DNA of 64,000 bases from Garcia nutans (taxonomy: Eukaryota; Streptophyta; Magnoliopsida; Malpighiales; Euphorbiaceae). Both the position numbers and the translations under genes were made by a program. Below are positions 11,098 through 22,799 of the stretch, one piece after another (positions within the stretch are counted from its first letter, which is position 1; every line of letters starts with the position of its first letter). The DNA lies in contig CANTUV010000024.1 of assembly GCA_947685225.1 (NCBI GenBank), positions 28,414,001-28,478,000 on the forward strand. Direction: 5' to 3'. The notes beneath the pieces were generated by a model. It was not told the origin of the DNA. It made no database searches and saw only the letters and a program-made list of their open reading frames with translations.

Positions 11098-11312
11098 GTG
11101 ACACGGCCAAGTCATGAAAATTTGGGAGTGTTGGATTGGTTTTTGAGAGACACGGCCGTGTCCATTAGCCGTGTTCACTACTGGATGTTGGTGTTGGGAG
11201 ACACGGCCACAAGCTTGGCCGTGTCCCTTGCCCGTGTCTCTTGCTGTCCAATTGGGTTGAGTGACACGGCCACAAGCTTGGCCGTGTCCCTCATGTGTGC
11301 TGCCCGTGTCCA
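11098..11312 (+). repeat. GACACGGCC / GGCCGTGTC inverted motif cluster in the solo LTR
   Basis: Five or more copies of GACACGGCC or its complement fall in about 215 bp, including the perfect palindrome GACACGGCCGTGTC and two copies of GACACGGCCACAAGCTTGG. It is the counterpart of the cluster at 1692-1922. Confidence 0.8.
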
Positions 11313-12258
11313 TCAAATGAGTTGGTTAGGGTTTTGTTTCTTTGTTCTTTTTGCATTGTTTTGGTTCTTCAAGGGTAGGTTGGTCCCTAAAATTAACCCT
11401 AAACATTTTAAACACACTTGAATCAATGAATGAACTAATCAAATGCATATGGAAGATCCTAAAGCTATGAATCATACAAATTGTTCTTTGCCCTAATTGC
11501 ATTGTTGAGATTCAAACAAGGTTATGTCATGCATTGTGAAAGGTAATGTGTTTTGTGAGTAATGTACCTTGAAATGTTATATCAAAGATGTGATATCAAT
11601 GATGCTTTATGCATAATATGAATTGAAATGTGAAATGTGATACAAAGCCATTGTTATTGGCAATGATGATGATATTGAGAGAATGAAGGCATGTTTGCCT
11701 AAATGTTGATGAGAATTGAGAATGGAAATGATCATTGATATGTAAATGAATTGTGTGGCTAATGTGTTATTCCATTTTCAGAGTATGTTATTGGTGGCAT
11801 GCCTAATAAGTGTAACAATCTCTTGAAGTTAGGTTGGATTGAATCCTTGAAGCCTAATTGAGATGTTACCACCCTTGAAGCTAGGTTGGGTTAGTTCTTG
11901 AAGCCAAGTTGGGTAGAAGCTTAGCATGCTTTGCTCCCCTTGAAGCTTGGTTGAACTTAATCCTTGAAGCCTAGTTGGGTCTATGATATTGATATTGATA
12001 AATGTGATGATAGAACCAAAACATTAACTCTGAAAATTGAATGGCATATTAGTGTGTCTTGGGCCCAATGCTTGTCTTTGCTTAGTGTTGTTTATGGATG
12101 ATTAAATGATTAAATAATGAAGTATATGCAAAGATGTTGAGATGTGATATGCATATATGTATGTTGTTAAATTTGCATATATGATGTTACATGTATAATA
12201 TGGACTGTGAATTGACATTGTATTGCATTGAAGCATATCCATTGCATGTTTTATCTTA

Positions 12259-12297
12259 CTAAGCCGTTGGCTTAGCGCGATAGTGTTTAATCGCGCA
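12259..12297 (+). other. Conserved double hairpin in the solo LTR
   Basis: CTAAGCC, loop GTT, GGCTTAG is followed by GCGCGAT, 8-nt loop, ATCGCGC. The stems match those at 2886-2923 and only the first loop differs. Confidence 0.75.
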
Positions 12298-12788
12298 GGT
12301 GATAGAACTGTTAGAATCGAACCCGAGAGCTCTTCGAGACCGAGTGAGGGTAGACAGTGAAGAGTTGATTTTTGAGGACTTAAAGATCAGAGCAGACTTG
12401 CCAATCATGTATAACTCTTTTTAATATTTTGTAAAGTATTGTTTATAATGTGAATATATGTATATTTGTAAAAATGGATTTAAATGCTTTCATATATGTA
12501 ACTATTTTATAAATTCCGCTGCGTACTAAATAAACATATCTATATCTATTTTGTTGTATCTTACAAGCTAATTACTTATTATTTATATTGTACACTGAAA
12601 AATAATATTATGATATTATTTAAAAGGTGTTCTTGAAAGTTAAGAAAAATCCGTAGCATTCCTATATTCGATACATGTATACTACAATGTGGTGTATGTA
12701 GTGTGTATGTATTGGGTGTGGGGGTGTTACAATATCATTATATGAAAGAATAGAATAATATAAAGACCAACGGAATCAACTTCTCTTA

Positions 12789-12806
12789 TCCCCAGTGGAG
12801 TCGCCA
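12789..12806 (-). other. Primer binding site of element B
   Basis: On the minus strand TGGCGACTCCACTGGGGA starts one base after the 5' LTR. A PBS beginning TGG, complementary to a tRNA CCA end, is expected. The same 18-mer is in D and G and, with one change, in C. I did not identify the tRNA. Confidence 0.87.
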
Positions 12807-12807
12807 C

Positions 12808-15016
12808 TGTGAGCAGGGATTTTCGCCCATACTCCCAGTGGAATGGTTATTGCGACTTTGGCATTGGTTAGGCTCGGGGTCCTAGAGAACATGAACCTAA
12901 GCCCGAAGAAAATGGAGTCACCACCTGGACGGGCCGAGAAAAAGAAAGGGGTGGATGACTCGATTTTGAAGGAATCACCAACCCCGTTTCGAAAAATTGG
13001 GTATGTGTGGGGAAGGTGAGAAATGGCCCAACACCCCCACAAGGCCCGGTTCATTGGAACCAGCCTTCTTTGCAGGTCTTAATATTATAAAATTCTTAAA
13101 TATAACAATATTATCCATATTACATGCAACAATTAAAATAAAGCATCATTATATTAAAATTAAAGCAAGGTCAAACAAAGCAAATAAATGGACACCCATC
13201 CGAGGATGGAAACATGTCCTTACATTGTCCATGTCTAAACTATATAGGACACCCACCGAAAGGTGAAAACAAGTCCTTTACATTGGTCCAAAATATAAAA
13301 GCGATTTAAATTACATAATACTTAACTAATGAGGTACCCACAAGGTGGAAACATATCTCTTACAATTTTAATACTAAAACAAATAAATAATAATCATAAC
13401 AATAAAGAAAATAATCATCCATGATAAATTAAATAAATAAAGAATTGAAAATAAACCAACCATCAAAACATATAATAAACTACATAATCAAATCTAAAAA
13501 TAAAATAAAGCAAGGAAAAATACAAATTTAGGTTTATGTCTCAATTTAGGGTTCTTTAATTAACATATAGGGTTTTGGGATTTTAGAATTAATATTATTA
13601 CCATTTAGGCTACTGTAAAGATTTTGAAAAATTGGAATCAATTAGGGTTTTATACATTTAAGAAGTAGTAAGGTTCTTTGGTTAATCAAATTAGGGTTTA
13701 GGGGTAACATCATGAAATTAGGGTTTTGGAATCTTAAGACATTAGAGTTTATAATTCATGGTTACTGGATTGTGATTTTAGGTTTATTAGATTATGGCTT
13801 TAGGGTTTAGATTTATTAGATTGGATTTTTAAGTTCACTGAATTAGGGTTTAGGAAAACTTAGGGTTTACTGTTTTGGTCTTTCAAAATAGTTAGGGTTT
13901 TTGGTATTTTAGAAAACATATTTGGTTTTAGGATTTAAGAAAACAGTTTAGAGTTTTATAAAATAATTATGATTTTTAGAAAACATAAAGAGAACTAGGG
14001 TTTGGAGATTTAAGAAAAGATTTGGAGATTTTGGACAAAAAGTTATGGTGTATATGAAAATAGTTGGTAAAAACAATTTAGGATTTTAAAGCTTTTGGAG
14101 ACAGAAGAAACCCTTTAAGGTTTTTAAGGTTTTTGGAAACAGAAGAGTAATTTATGGTTTGTGAAGCTTTTGGAAATAGAAGAGTAGTTTAGGGTTTTTC
14201 AGATTTTTGGAAGCAGAATAGTACACTTTTAGGGTTCTTAAGGTTTGATCACTGATTAAGGTTACTGGATGAACATATTACCAAGTTTAATAATTTAAGT
14301 TACTTAGAAAAATAAATGATGGAAACATTGTAAATAATCATCAAATCAAAGATTTATAATCAAACCTCCGTTCGTTGGTTCCTCCACAATTTGATTTCGA
14401 GATGAACAAAGACAATGGCAAGGTTGCTGCCTTTGATGGATTGATTGCTTCTTGTTGCTAGCTTTTTTACCTTTTCTTGCTTCTCTCAAATCTGAAGTCC
14501 CAAGACTAGCTTAGTAACACAAAATTTTTTTTGATCTCCCAAATTCTGGGTTTGAATGTGTTATTTATAGGAAAAGTCATAAACCTATTTCTAATTGTTT
14601 AAGGAAACAAAAATTAATTAGAAAAAGAAACAGAAACCAAATAGAATTTGGTTTCAGAAAAACTGCATTAAAAAATTACGCTGGATAAAAAATTATGGCG
14701 AAACTGCGAGGATTTGCAAGGGGCGCCGGGCGGCCTGCCAATTCGCCATAGGAATTTCCTGAGGTGAAATGGCCGCAGGAATTTCCTGCGGGTGAATTAG
14801 CCTAGCCAATTGAACATTCGGCGACGAATTTTTTTCGTCGCCGATTTTTATTTTTATTATTTTTTCATTTTTTAATTTATTAACTTCACCATTTTTATTA
14901 AAAATTATAAATAATAAATACTAAAATAAATATTATTTAATTAAAATACCACAAAAATTATTTTAGACTATATAAAAAATATCGGACCAGATTGGGTCAA
15001 AAATTAAGGGTCTACA
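12808..15016 (-). mobile_element. 5' LTR of Tat element B (2209 bp)
   Basis: On the + strand it runs from TGTGAGC to TCTACA; on the element strand it is TGTAGACCC to GCTCACA. It contains the three-hairpin cluster (13188-13372), many TTAGGGTTT telo-box-like motifs (13546-14250), a TATA-like TTATTTATAG read on the minus strand (14561-14570), and two strong hairpins in U3 (14773-14791 and 14819-14843). Short open frames near its low-coordinate end recur in every copy of this LTR but do not look like protein. Confidence 0.9.
14773..14843. other. Two perfect GC-rich hairpins in U3 of LTR B
   Basis: CCGCAGGAA, 1-nt loop, TTCCTGCGG (14773-14791), and CGGCGACGAA, 5-T loop, TTCGTCGCCG (14819-14843). 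Other Tat LTRs have different GC-rich hairpins at the same place. Confidence 0.8.
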
Positions 15017-15766
15017 CAACCAAAAGCCAAAGGTCCAAAGATTCGATCCCTCTTCAGGTTTTTAAAACCTGTATTTATAATCACTCTATGAAAGTTTTCC
15101 TGTTTAAGAATGGTTTGTTCTGATGCATGTCGAATTCATGGGTTCGACACAATCCAAGACCATATCGAATTACAATTACTTGAATTCGACATAGACCGAG
15201 TCCGTCTCAAATTAAAATGACTTTATTTCAACAGAAACTGAGCCCATATCGATGTAGGTATCCGGATTTGACATGGAATTGAAAAAACTGTCAACTGGGA
15301 GAGCCCCATTTCAATATGGGCTGCCCCATATCGAAATGGGGCTTCCCCATTTCGATAGGGGCTATCCCATATCAAAATGGGACCCCATTTCGATATAGGA
15401 CAGCCCCATATCAAATTGGGGCTTCCAATTCGATATGGGCAGCCCCATATCGAATTGGGAGGCCCCCAATTTGATATAGGGCTTCCCTATGTCGAATTGG
15501 ATGCCCTAATTCAACATGGGACACCCCTACTACCAAAAAACCATTCGAATTAAGTGTAAAAGCAACCAAACCTTCGAATCAAACCCGTTTCCAGGTTTAG
15601 TGTACCAATATCATATAAAAACCAACCAATTCTTCTAAAACAAACCCAATTAGGATTTTAAAAGTTGAATTAGCTTATTTTAAGTCTTATTGCAATAAAT
15701 TAGCCCAATCAAATGTTTGAAATTAGCACCGGATTAGCCAGGGCCAAAATTAAGGGTCTACATAAT
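15017..15766 (-). repeat. Fragment of an older Tat LTR with a hairpin array
   Basis: The right end, AAATTAAGGGTCTACA at 15751-15766, matches the terminus of the minus-oriented Tat LTRs, so B seems to have inserted into an older LTR. Most of the piece (about 15290-15520) is an array of hairpins such as GCCCCAT-ATCGAA-ATGGGGC and TCCCAT-ATCAAA-ATGGGA. No coding sequence is visible. Confidence 0.6.
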
Positions 15767-16473
15767 GGTTTACTTCATTTGGTTAATTATTTTAATGTTG
15801 ATTATTTTGGTTTAAATGATGTAAGAGGTGTGTTTACACTTTGTTGGTACCTCATTAGTTAAGTTCAATATCACTTAATTTATTTTTAGTTTTGGATTAA
15901 TGTAAAGGGCATGTTTCTACTAAATGGTAGGTGTCCTATTTTATTTAGTTTTAGACATTGGACATGGTTGTAAGGGCATGTTTCCATCTTGTATGAGTAC
16001 CCATTTTATTTGTTTGTTTGAACTTTCTTTGATTTCACTGTAATGAAAATTTATTTCAATAATTGCATGTAGTATGGATGATTTTAAAATATTTAAGAAT
16101 TTAATAATATTTGGACCTGAAAAGGAGGCCGATTCCAATAAACTGGGCGTTATGGGTGTGCTGGGTCATTCTCACCTTCCCCATACGTACCTAACTTTCC
16201 GAACCCAATAGGGGATTGGGGTTTCTTTAGGAATCTAGTCATCCACTCCTTTCTATCTTCCTGATCCGTTCGGGTGGCTACTCCATTTTCTCTGGGTTTA
16301 GACCCCTATTTTCTAAGGCCCTAAGCCTAGCAGTGCCAAAGTCACAAGAACCATTCCACATGGAAGTGGAAAAAAAATCCCCACTCACACCAGCTTTTTA
16401 AAATTTGACTAGACCTAACTTGGCCCTTTTAATTTAGACTGGACTCATTTAAGGCCAAAATTAAGGGTCTATA
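15767..16473. repeat. Mosaic of Tat LTR fragments in both orientations
   Basis: 15767-16389 is a + oriented LTR part holding the hairpin cluster and ending in CACTCACA. 16390-16473 ends with TTAAGGGTCTATA, the mutated terminus of a minus-oriented LTR. I read this as several nested insertions followed by deletions. No genes are visible. Confidence 0.65.
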
Positions 16474-17401
16474 TAGCCATTGGGTGGTCTCGATATTATT
16501 GTTATAAAGATCTATTTGAGGAAGTCTGAGGAAGATCTCATAGCCACCGATCTGTTAGTGTCAGATTTACTAGCGAGGTTACTCAGACCTTGGGGATTTT
16601 GCCTCTATAAATTACTCGTAACATGACTTCCATGGCTACATTCTCCACGGTGAATTCCTCAGCCAATTATAATGCTTTTCTTGGAAGAGATTTGATACAT
16701 GCAAACCGTTATGTGACATCCTCATTGCACTAGCTCTTACTATGATGGCTAAGCAATGTGGTAGAAGTCAAATGGGTAGAGGACAAGCCTTTTTTAGCCT
16801 AGTCCAATAATATTGAGGCCTGATACTATTACTACTTGGGATCAATCAAGTTCTATGGTTGTAAAAGAAATGGGAACCAAAATATGCCTAGATGGTGTCC
16901 CATGATAAGGAGTATATTAGAAACCAATCTGAATCAATTTTAAAGCCTATTGCAATAATGTCGATCTAGCTAATAGACTACCCCATCATTGAAGAAGTCG
17001 ATGAATAGATCCTTAGATGATAAAACGGCAGCTGCAGCTGCCCTGTGGAAGTGTCGTGTGCAACAATTATATGAGGAGTTGGAAGAATGGGAGATAAATA
17101 AGCCTAAAGTAATTTTTGAGGAAGACCCTATTGAGGAAGATTAAGAGGAACTCTTGATAGATGAATTGCAGTTGGCCCCAAATAAGTACAAAGATAGCAA
17201 GCATGAAGTACATGATCCTTTGAAGGAAGTAAACCTTGGCACTGGGTGACTTACATCAGTTGTCTCTCAAGGGTGAATTTAGATTACAAATGTTGAGCCT
17301 CCTCAAAGAATTTAGAGATTGCTTTGCTTGGAGTTATGAGGAGATACCGGGGTTAGATAGGAGACTCATGGAGCATCATTTGCCTATCAAGCTTGGCTAC
17401 A
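16474..17401 (+). pseudogene. Element E pol remnant: protease end to RT start
   Basis: Decayed Ty3/gypsy polyprotein on the + strand. Near 16667 it reads YNAFLGRDLIHANRYV, which matches the GRxWIH region after the protease of Tat-like elements. Near 17310 it reads LLKEFRDCFAWSYEEIPG and then HHLPIKLGYKP, the usual entry into reverse transcriptase. Many stops and frameshifts lie between. The sequence stops abruptly at about 17401, where LTR sequence of element C begins; both sides share AAACCCTAA-like bases. The rest of RT and both RNase H domains are missing. The integrase end of E reappears at 25669. Confidence 0.75.
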
Positions 17402-18320
17402 AACCCTAATATGGTTTTCCAAATTTTCCAAACCTTAATCTGTTTCCCAAAATCTAAACCCTAGTCCAAAATATGTTTCCTAAAGCCTAAACACTAATAT
17501 CCAAAGTCCTTAAAACCTAAACCCTAAATTCTAAATCTCTAATTTTATACTAAAAACCCTAATTTAAAATGTAAACCCTAAATTTGTATATTTGATGCTT
17601 AATTTAAATACTAAGACCTAGATTCAATTATTTCATGTTTATGATGAATGATTTATTAATATTTTATTTATTATGGATGATTTATTCTATTTTTGCTTAT
17701 GGAGAGTGTTTAAATGTTTTAATTTCATCTGGTTAATTATTTAGTACTTCAAAACTATAAGAGTTATATTTCCACTGTATGGGCACCTTATTAGTTAAGT
17801 TTAATGTAATTTAATTTAATTTATTTTTTGGTTTAATGCAAAGCACATGTTTCCACTTATGGTGGGTGTCCTATTTTATTTAGTTTTTGGACATTAGACC
17901 ATCGTTGTAAAGGCATGTTTCCATCCTTGGATGTGTGCCTATTTTGATTATTTTATTTTAATGAAGGTGATTGATGTTTATTTCTTTTAAGTTGTGTGCA
18001 ATATGGATAATATCGTAATAATAAAGAATTTAATAATGTTTAGACCTGAAAAGGAGGTCGATTCCAATGAACTGGACATTATGGGGGTGTTGGGTCACTC
18101 TCACCTTCCCCATAAGTAACCAACTTTTTGAACCCATTAAGGGGGATTGGGGATTCCTTAGGAATCGAGCCATCCACCCCTTTCTTTTTTCCTGGTTTTT
18201 CGTGTGGCGACTCTATTTTCTCTGGATTTAGGCCCGTGTTCTCTAAGGCCCTGAGCCTAATAGTGTAGATGTCGCAAGAACCATTCCACATGGGAGTGGG
18301 GGCGAAAATTCCCGCTCACA
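17402..18320 (+). mobile_element. Truncated 5' LTR of element C
   Basis: It begins within the AAACCCTAA-rich zone that lies about 850 bp into the 3' LTR and ends CCCGCTCACA. The missing U3 and TATA region was lost together with part of E's pol. The three-hairpin cluster is kept at about 17757-17945. Confidence 0.85.
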
Positions 18321-18321
18321 G

Positions 18322-18339
18322 TGGTGACTCCACTGGGGA
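18322..18339 (+). other. Primer binding site of element C
   Basis: TGGTGACTCCACTGGGGA begins one base after the LTR. It differs by one base from the PBS of B, D and G. Confidence 0.85.
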
Positions 18340-19261
18340 TAAGAAAAGTTGATTCCATTGGTCATTATATTATTTTATTATTTTATTATGATATTTTCCA
18401 TTACATCATTTAGATTGCATTGTGTGCATGAGTTAGGATGCCCGTGTAACCCATGTTGTGCTATGTAAGGGATACCATACTTTCACTCAAGGTATGAAGA
18501 TGGAGCTTGGCATAACCACTCATAGCCTTGTGCCTTTTGATATATACTTGCTATGAGAGCCTAAACTTTTCAACCTAAAGACTTAAACTCATGTAGTTGG
18601 TCTAGTTACTTTCCTTCGGTTTTTACCCAAATGCTTGTTGTTTGACTATGATTGATATATCTTTGTTTAAACCATGGCTTATTTGGTTTGTTCTTTTTCT
18701 AATATGACCTACCTATGTTGTAAGCTTAAAATAATTTTTATTCTTTTAAGCTAAAAGACTAAAAATATTTTTAAACTCTTTTTCAAGAAGGTCTTTGGAC
18801 ATAAAAACCTTTTTAAGATGGGTCAAAAATCATTTTCCTCATGACCCAAGTTTAAAGCCCAAAAATCATTTTTAACAAACCTTTTCAATGGGATTTTAAA
18901 CATTTGTTAAAACCTTTTCTTAAACAAGCTTACAACTACTTAGGTCAATTGTGAAATATTAAAAATCAATTGTGGGCCTAATTTATGCCAAGAATTGTTA
19001 ATCATGGGCTTGTTTGTGGTATGAATCATTAGTTGTTTGTCTAAATATGAAATCTATTTATGATAATCTATAATATAGCATAAAAGCTATGTTTTATTGG
19101 ATCAATGGATTACGACTTAATTAAAGGAAATTATCATAGACTGTCTTCTACATTTGAAAATATAATTAATGGTTAAATTGTCCAAGTGAATTTTTCAAAA
19201 ATAAGATATCCCATGGTGGTATTTTGTTAGCCATATACCTAGGAAAAGAGACTCGCCATTC
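18340..19261 (+). other. Leader of element C
   Basis: AT-rich leader collinear with those of B, D and G. The conserved short frame (GYHTFTQGMKMELGITTHS, then IYLL) is at about 18460-18560, with a stop after IYLL. Nothing else is recognised. Confidence 0.55.
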
Positions 19262-20881
19262 ATGTGTGGGTGGTATAAGGTTGGAAGGAATGTCCTAATT
19301 ATCTTTGTTTATTACTTGTGCATACATGAATACATACATACACGCATTGCATTACATGGCATTAATCATTTCTGGCTCACAGACTTAGAGTACAGCAGTT
19401 CAAGGACATACGACAACCCGACCTACGTCAGTGACTCAGAGTTCAGTGAAGATACAATTAATTTCACTTTGAGATCCATAAATCCCGACCAAGTTCAAAG
19501 CTTGATAAATGAAGTTCTTGCATCTAAGATGGAAGAGTTAAAGGGGGCCCTAGCTGAGATCTTGAGAAATCAACCAGCCATACTGTTGGAAGAAAACACT
19601 GTTGTAGTATCTGCTAGTACTAAGAAACAAAAGGATATGGGAAAGGCTAAGATAGTCGAAGTGGCCTCTAATGAAGACAAAGAAGCTATGGACAATGATG
19701 ACTGGGAATAGTACTTCTAAGATCAATAAGAGGACAAGAAATAAAAGAAGACTACAATAAAGAAAGTTGAATCTGCTGATGTCGAGAAGATGATTGCTGA
19801 TCTAGAGAAGAAGTTTGAGAAGAAGCTGAAAGCCAAAGAAGTGTCAGAGGTGGACAAGTTATTTAAGCAAGATGAAGAAGTTCCTTACAAGTTCAAAATG
19901 CCTCCTTTCGCCAAGTACAATGGTACAGGAAATCCTCACTTGCATGTTAAGCAGTACATCACAGCTATGTAGTCTGCTAGAGCTACCAAGGCTCAAACTC
20001 TAAGGTATTTTATGCTCTCATTGGATCATGTTGTGCAAAAATGGTTCAACACCTTTGAGGAAAGTACCCAAAAAGAATGGATATGTTATACAAAGCCTTC
20101 ATTCAGTAGTATGAGTACAATGTCTAATTGGAAGTGACCCTGATGGAGGTGGAAACTATCAAACAAAAGAAAAATGAGAATTTTGTTGACTATGTGAAGA
20201 GGTGGTGAAACAAAGCTAGGAGGTGGAGAAACAAAGATGCACTACTTAAGAAGAGACCATATGAGTTTGACCATATTCGAATGATAGTAAGGGGTGTCCT
20301 ACCTAGCCTGCATGAATAGATGTCTCACACTCTTATAAGATATTTCAAAGAACTTCTCCAAGCTGGCTTACAAATAGAAGAATGGGAAAGAGAGAAGAAC
20401 CATTTATCTAGAAGAAGGAATGAGAGAGGAAATTATTAGTCTGGCAGTCAAGGTATATAGAAAGCGGTAGATGTAAATGCAACTGGTCAAGCAAATAGAA
20501 GACAGTTTTTAGATCTAGGGAAACTTTATCTTAGGTTTTCAACAAGTTGTAGAAAAATGGGCTATTACAGCCATTGGCTCCTCGACCTTTGCCGAATCCT
20601 CTACCATCAAGCTTTGATGCCAAGGCCTTTTGTCAATTCCATCAAGTTCAAAGGAATGAGACAAATAGATGAGTTTTCTTAAGACATGAAATTCAAGATT
20701 TGATTGACAGTGAAAAGCTGTCTAAGCCTAATAAGCCCGATACCAAGAGCAATCCTTTGCCTTAATTTGGAGAGTACCTCCAGCAGCAACCTTCATGGTA
20801 GGAGAAGGATTGGAGGAAGATTTTATCTTATCCTCCTTTCAAGATGAGAGTGTAAAAGGTGTGAAGAGAGAAAAGGCTTAA
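19262..20881 (+). pseudogene. Tat-type gag of element C, decayed
   Basis: The frame is open from 19262 to 19711. It includes a leader-proximal part (CGWYKVGRNV), then FWLTDLEYSSSRTYDNPTY, and a helical N-terminal segment (NEVLASKMEELKGALAEI). The ATG that starts gag in B, D and G is ATA here. After stops, the capsid part returns (VPYKFKMPPFAKYNGTGN at about 19880). Further remnants run to the modified zinc knuckle (CQFHQVQ) and the end REKA plus stop at 20879-20881. That end matches the shortened C-terminus of B and D. Multiple stops and frameshifts make it non-functional. In the family, gag forms the virus-like particle. Confidence 0.85.
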
Positions 20882-22799
20882 CTTAACAAACTTCCCTTGG
20901 CTTGAATGTTGCTCTTTTTTTTTCTATCTTTGTTATTTTATTGGAACAATTATGTTTTTCAAATTAAAATTGCTTGAATTAATTACTTTTATTGAATTTA
21001 TAATTTTGTTGGCTTTGATATTTTAGTGTTCAACCGATGATGAGTCTACCTTGATATTCATAAATTAGCATATCTATGCATCATGGTTCGAATGACTTTA
21101 CTCGGTGAGGGAGTTGTTCTATAACATTAAGATGTGTATGCTTACATAGAGATGACTCCCGCATTTGTCTAAGTCCTAGTCAATCTTAGAACATACTTTG
21201 ATTAAATTTCGAGGCGAAATTGAACTTTGTTTATTTAAGGGAGAGATGATCTAGACATTGTTTGGTAAGCCAAGAACTAGTATTCGTCCTATTAATATCA
21301 ATCCTTAGTTTGTCCCTTTAAGCCTTCATCAAATTTTAGCTTGCTCTTTATTGGCTTGAAAGCCCGATAACCTACTGTATATTATTGTGACTCTTATGAC
21401 AAGTCTAATGATCAAAGAAAGGAATACATAGTCAAGACCATAAGGATAGTTGAAGTTTACCTAATACTAAACCTAATATCTCTAATCTATTAAGATGACA
21501 TCAGGGCAACAAATGATTTATCCTTGTTGAAACTCACTCTACTCCACTCATCCATAGTCAGAAGCATAGAATGGTATAGATAAGACAACTTTCTTAGAGC
21601 TAGGAAAAAAAAACAAAAATAAAAAATAAAACCAAAATATGATTTTAAGATTTAAAATAAGTCGAGTTCTAAGGTAAATTAACACTGATTTGACAAAGAC
21701 AAAATATGATTTTAAGATTTTTAAAAAAATGTGTGTTTTTGTCATATAAAGCCTTCAATTGAAGGGATGTATGTTGCATTGACAAACCTCAGAGGATATA
21801 TTGGGGAAAAAGTGGGATCACTTGCAAGGTCATGACACGAAGAAGTTGGCAACCAAATGTGCTAAAATGGATGTCTCTCGTGACTCTAACAATGTTTTTT
21901 GGCCCCTACTACTCATGTTTTCATCTCAAAAATGAAGCCATAGATGTGCAGTCTTTTGCTGACCTAATGCAAGAACTGAAGGAGCATCTGGAAAGAATCT
22001 ATAGGAGCAATTCATATGATTCTGTGAGTTAATAAAACTACTGTAAGTATTATTCATGCATATCATGCATACATGAGGATATCACACTGCATTTTTTGTC
22101 TTGCATTGTCTATTCTTTGTCAAAGTGAACAACAGATACTCGATGAAGCAAACATGAAGCAGATATGAAATCAGGGGGCATGAAAGGCCCATTGCTTGAG
22201 GAAGATCCAGTCACTTTACAAAAATAGAGATGCATGCTTGTACAAGAAACCAAAAATTACACAAACATCATTCATAGCCTGCATGAAAAGAAAAATCATT
22301 AGTTTGAGCCTACAAAGGAGGAAAACTTTTCCTTTTCAATTTTTGACTTTATGTGTGTAAAAAATATTTTTAGACTCACTTTCAATAATTTGTCATGCAT
22401 GGGGTAAAGAGTGGATACGAGGACTAACTAAAATATAGCTGATTTTTTTTTTTTTACAAAAAGAAGAGCAAAATTTTAGAATACAAAGAAATAAGAATTC
22501 TCAAGCGAATGAAGATACAAAAGACAAAAGATAAAGGTCCAAGATAAAGATTAGATCAATCCAGGTAGAAGAGCTAAAGTTGAGGCAAGACAAAGGACCA
22601 TCCCAAAGAATAGAGAATCAATATGAAGATTCATTTCTATCATGGCAAACATTTTCAAGCGAATTTGTTGAAGCATCCACTACCTAATCTATTTTGGATT
22701 TGTTGAAATATCCTAACGGCACAATCTCTAGTCTATATTGGATTCATTAAAGTATCATGAAGGCATAGCTTTCCTTGATATATTGAAATATCCAAGTTT
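20882..22799 (+). other. Non-coding tract of element C with one short open frame
   Basis: 20882-21770 is the reverse complement of the B and D tract. 21771-22100 matches about 55690-55930 of D in reverse complement. A 66-residue frame at 21832-22032 contains QSFADLMQELKEHLERIY, which looks protein-like, but the D counterpart has no matching long frame. The remaining ~700 bp are AT-rich without recognisable features. No function can be assigned. Confidence 0.55.

Larger units (their letters stand above)
9942..12731 (+). mobile_element. Tekay-type solo LTR (2790 bp) with palindromic 5' end
   Basis: It begins TGTAACGACCC and ends GGGTGTTACA, is flanked by ATATC on both sides, and has no internal retrotransposon region. 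It is therefore a solo LTR left by LTR-LTR recombination. From about 10641 to the end it is similar to the LTR at 1261-3360, including the CTTGAAGC block (11820-11990), the GACACGG cluster and the double hairpin. The first ~700 bp differ completely and consist of inverted and direct copies of a 220-230-bp unit. Confidence 0.9.
3361..15016 (-). mobile_element. Tat-type element B, gag-only, minus strand (interrupted; 3' LTR outside window)
   Basis: Reading from high to low coordinates it has: 5' LTR (12808-15016), PBS, leader, gag, a non-coding tract, and an antisense PMD gene cut by the Tekay element. A solo LTR (9942-12731) sits in the leader. No pol-like sequence is visible between gag and the PMD gene. 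Copies F and G have DUF7745-like sequence and pol there, so B is either a deletion derivative or a hybrid with the C/D non-autonomous lineage. The right flank CAACC (15017-15021) is the predicted target duplication. Confidence 0.8.

Noticed and set aside
13546..14250. Interstitial telomere
   Set aside because: TTAGGGTTT motifs are scattered and degenerate, with no tandem run of TTTAGGG, and recur at the same place in every LTR copy.
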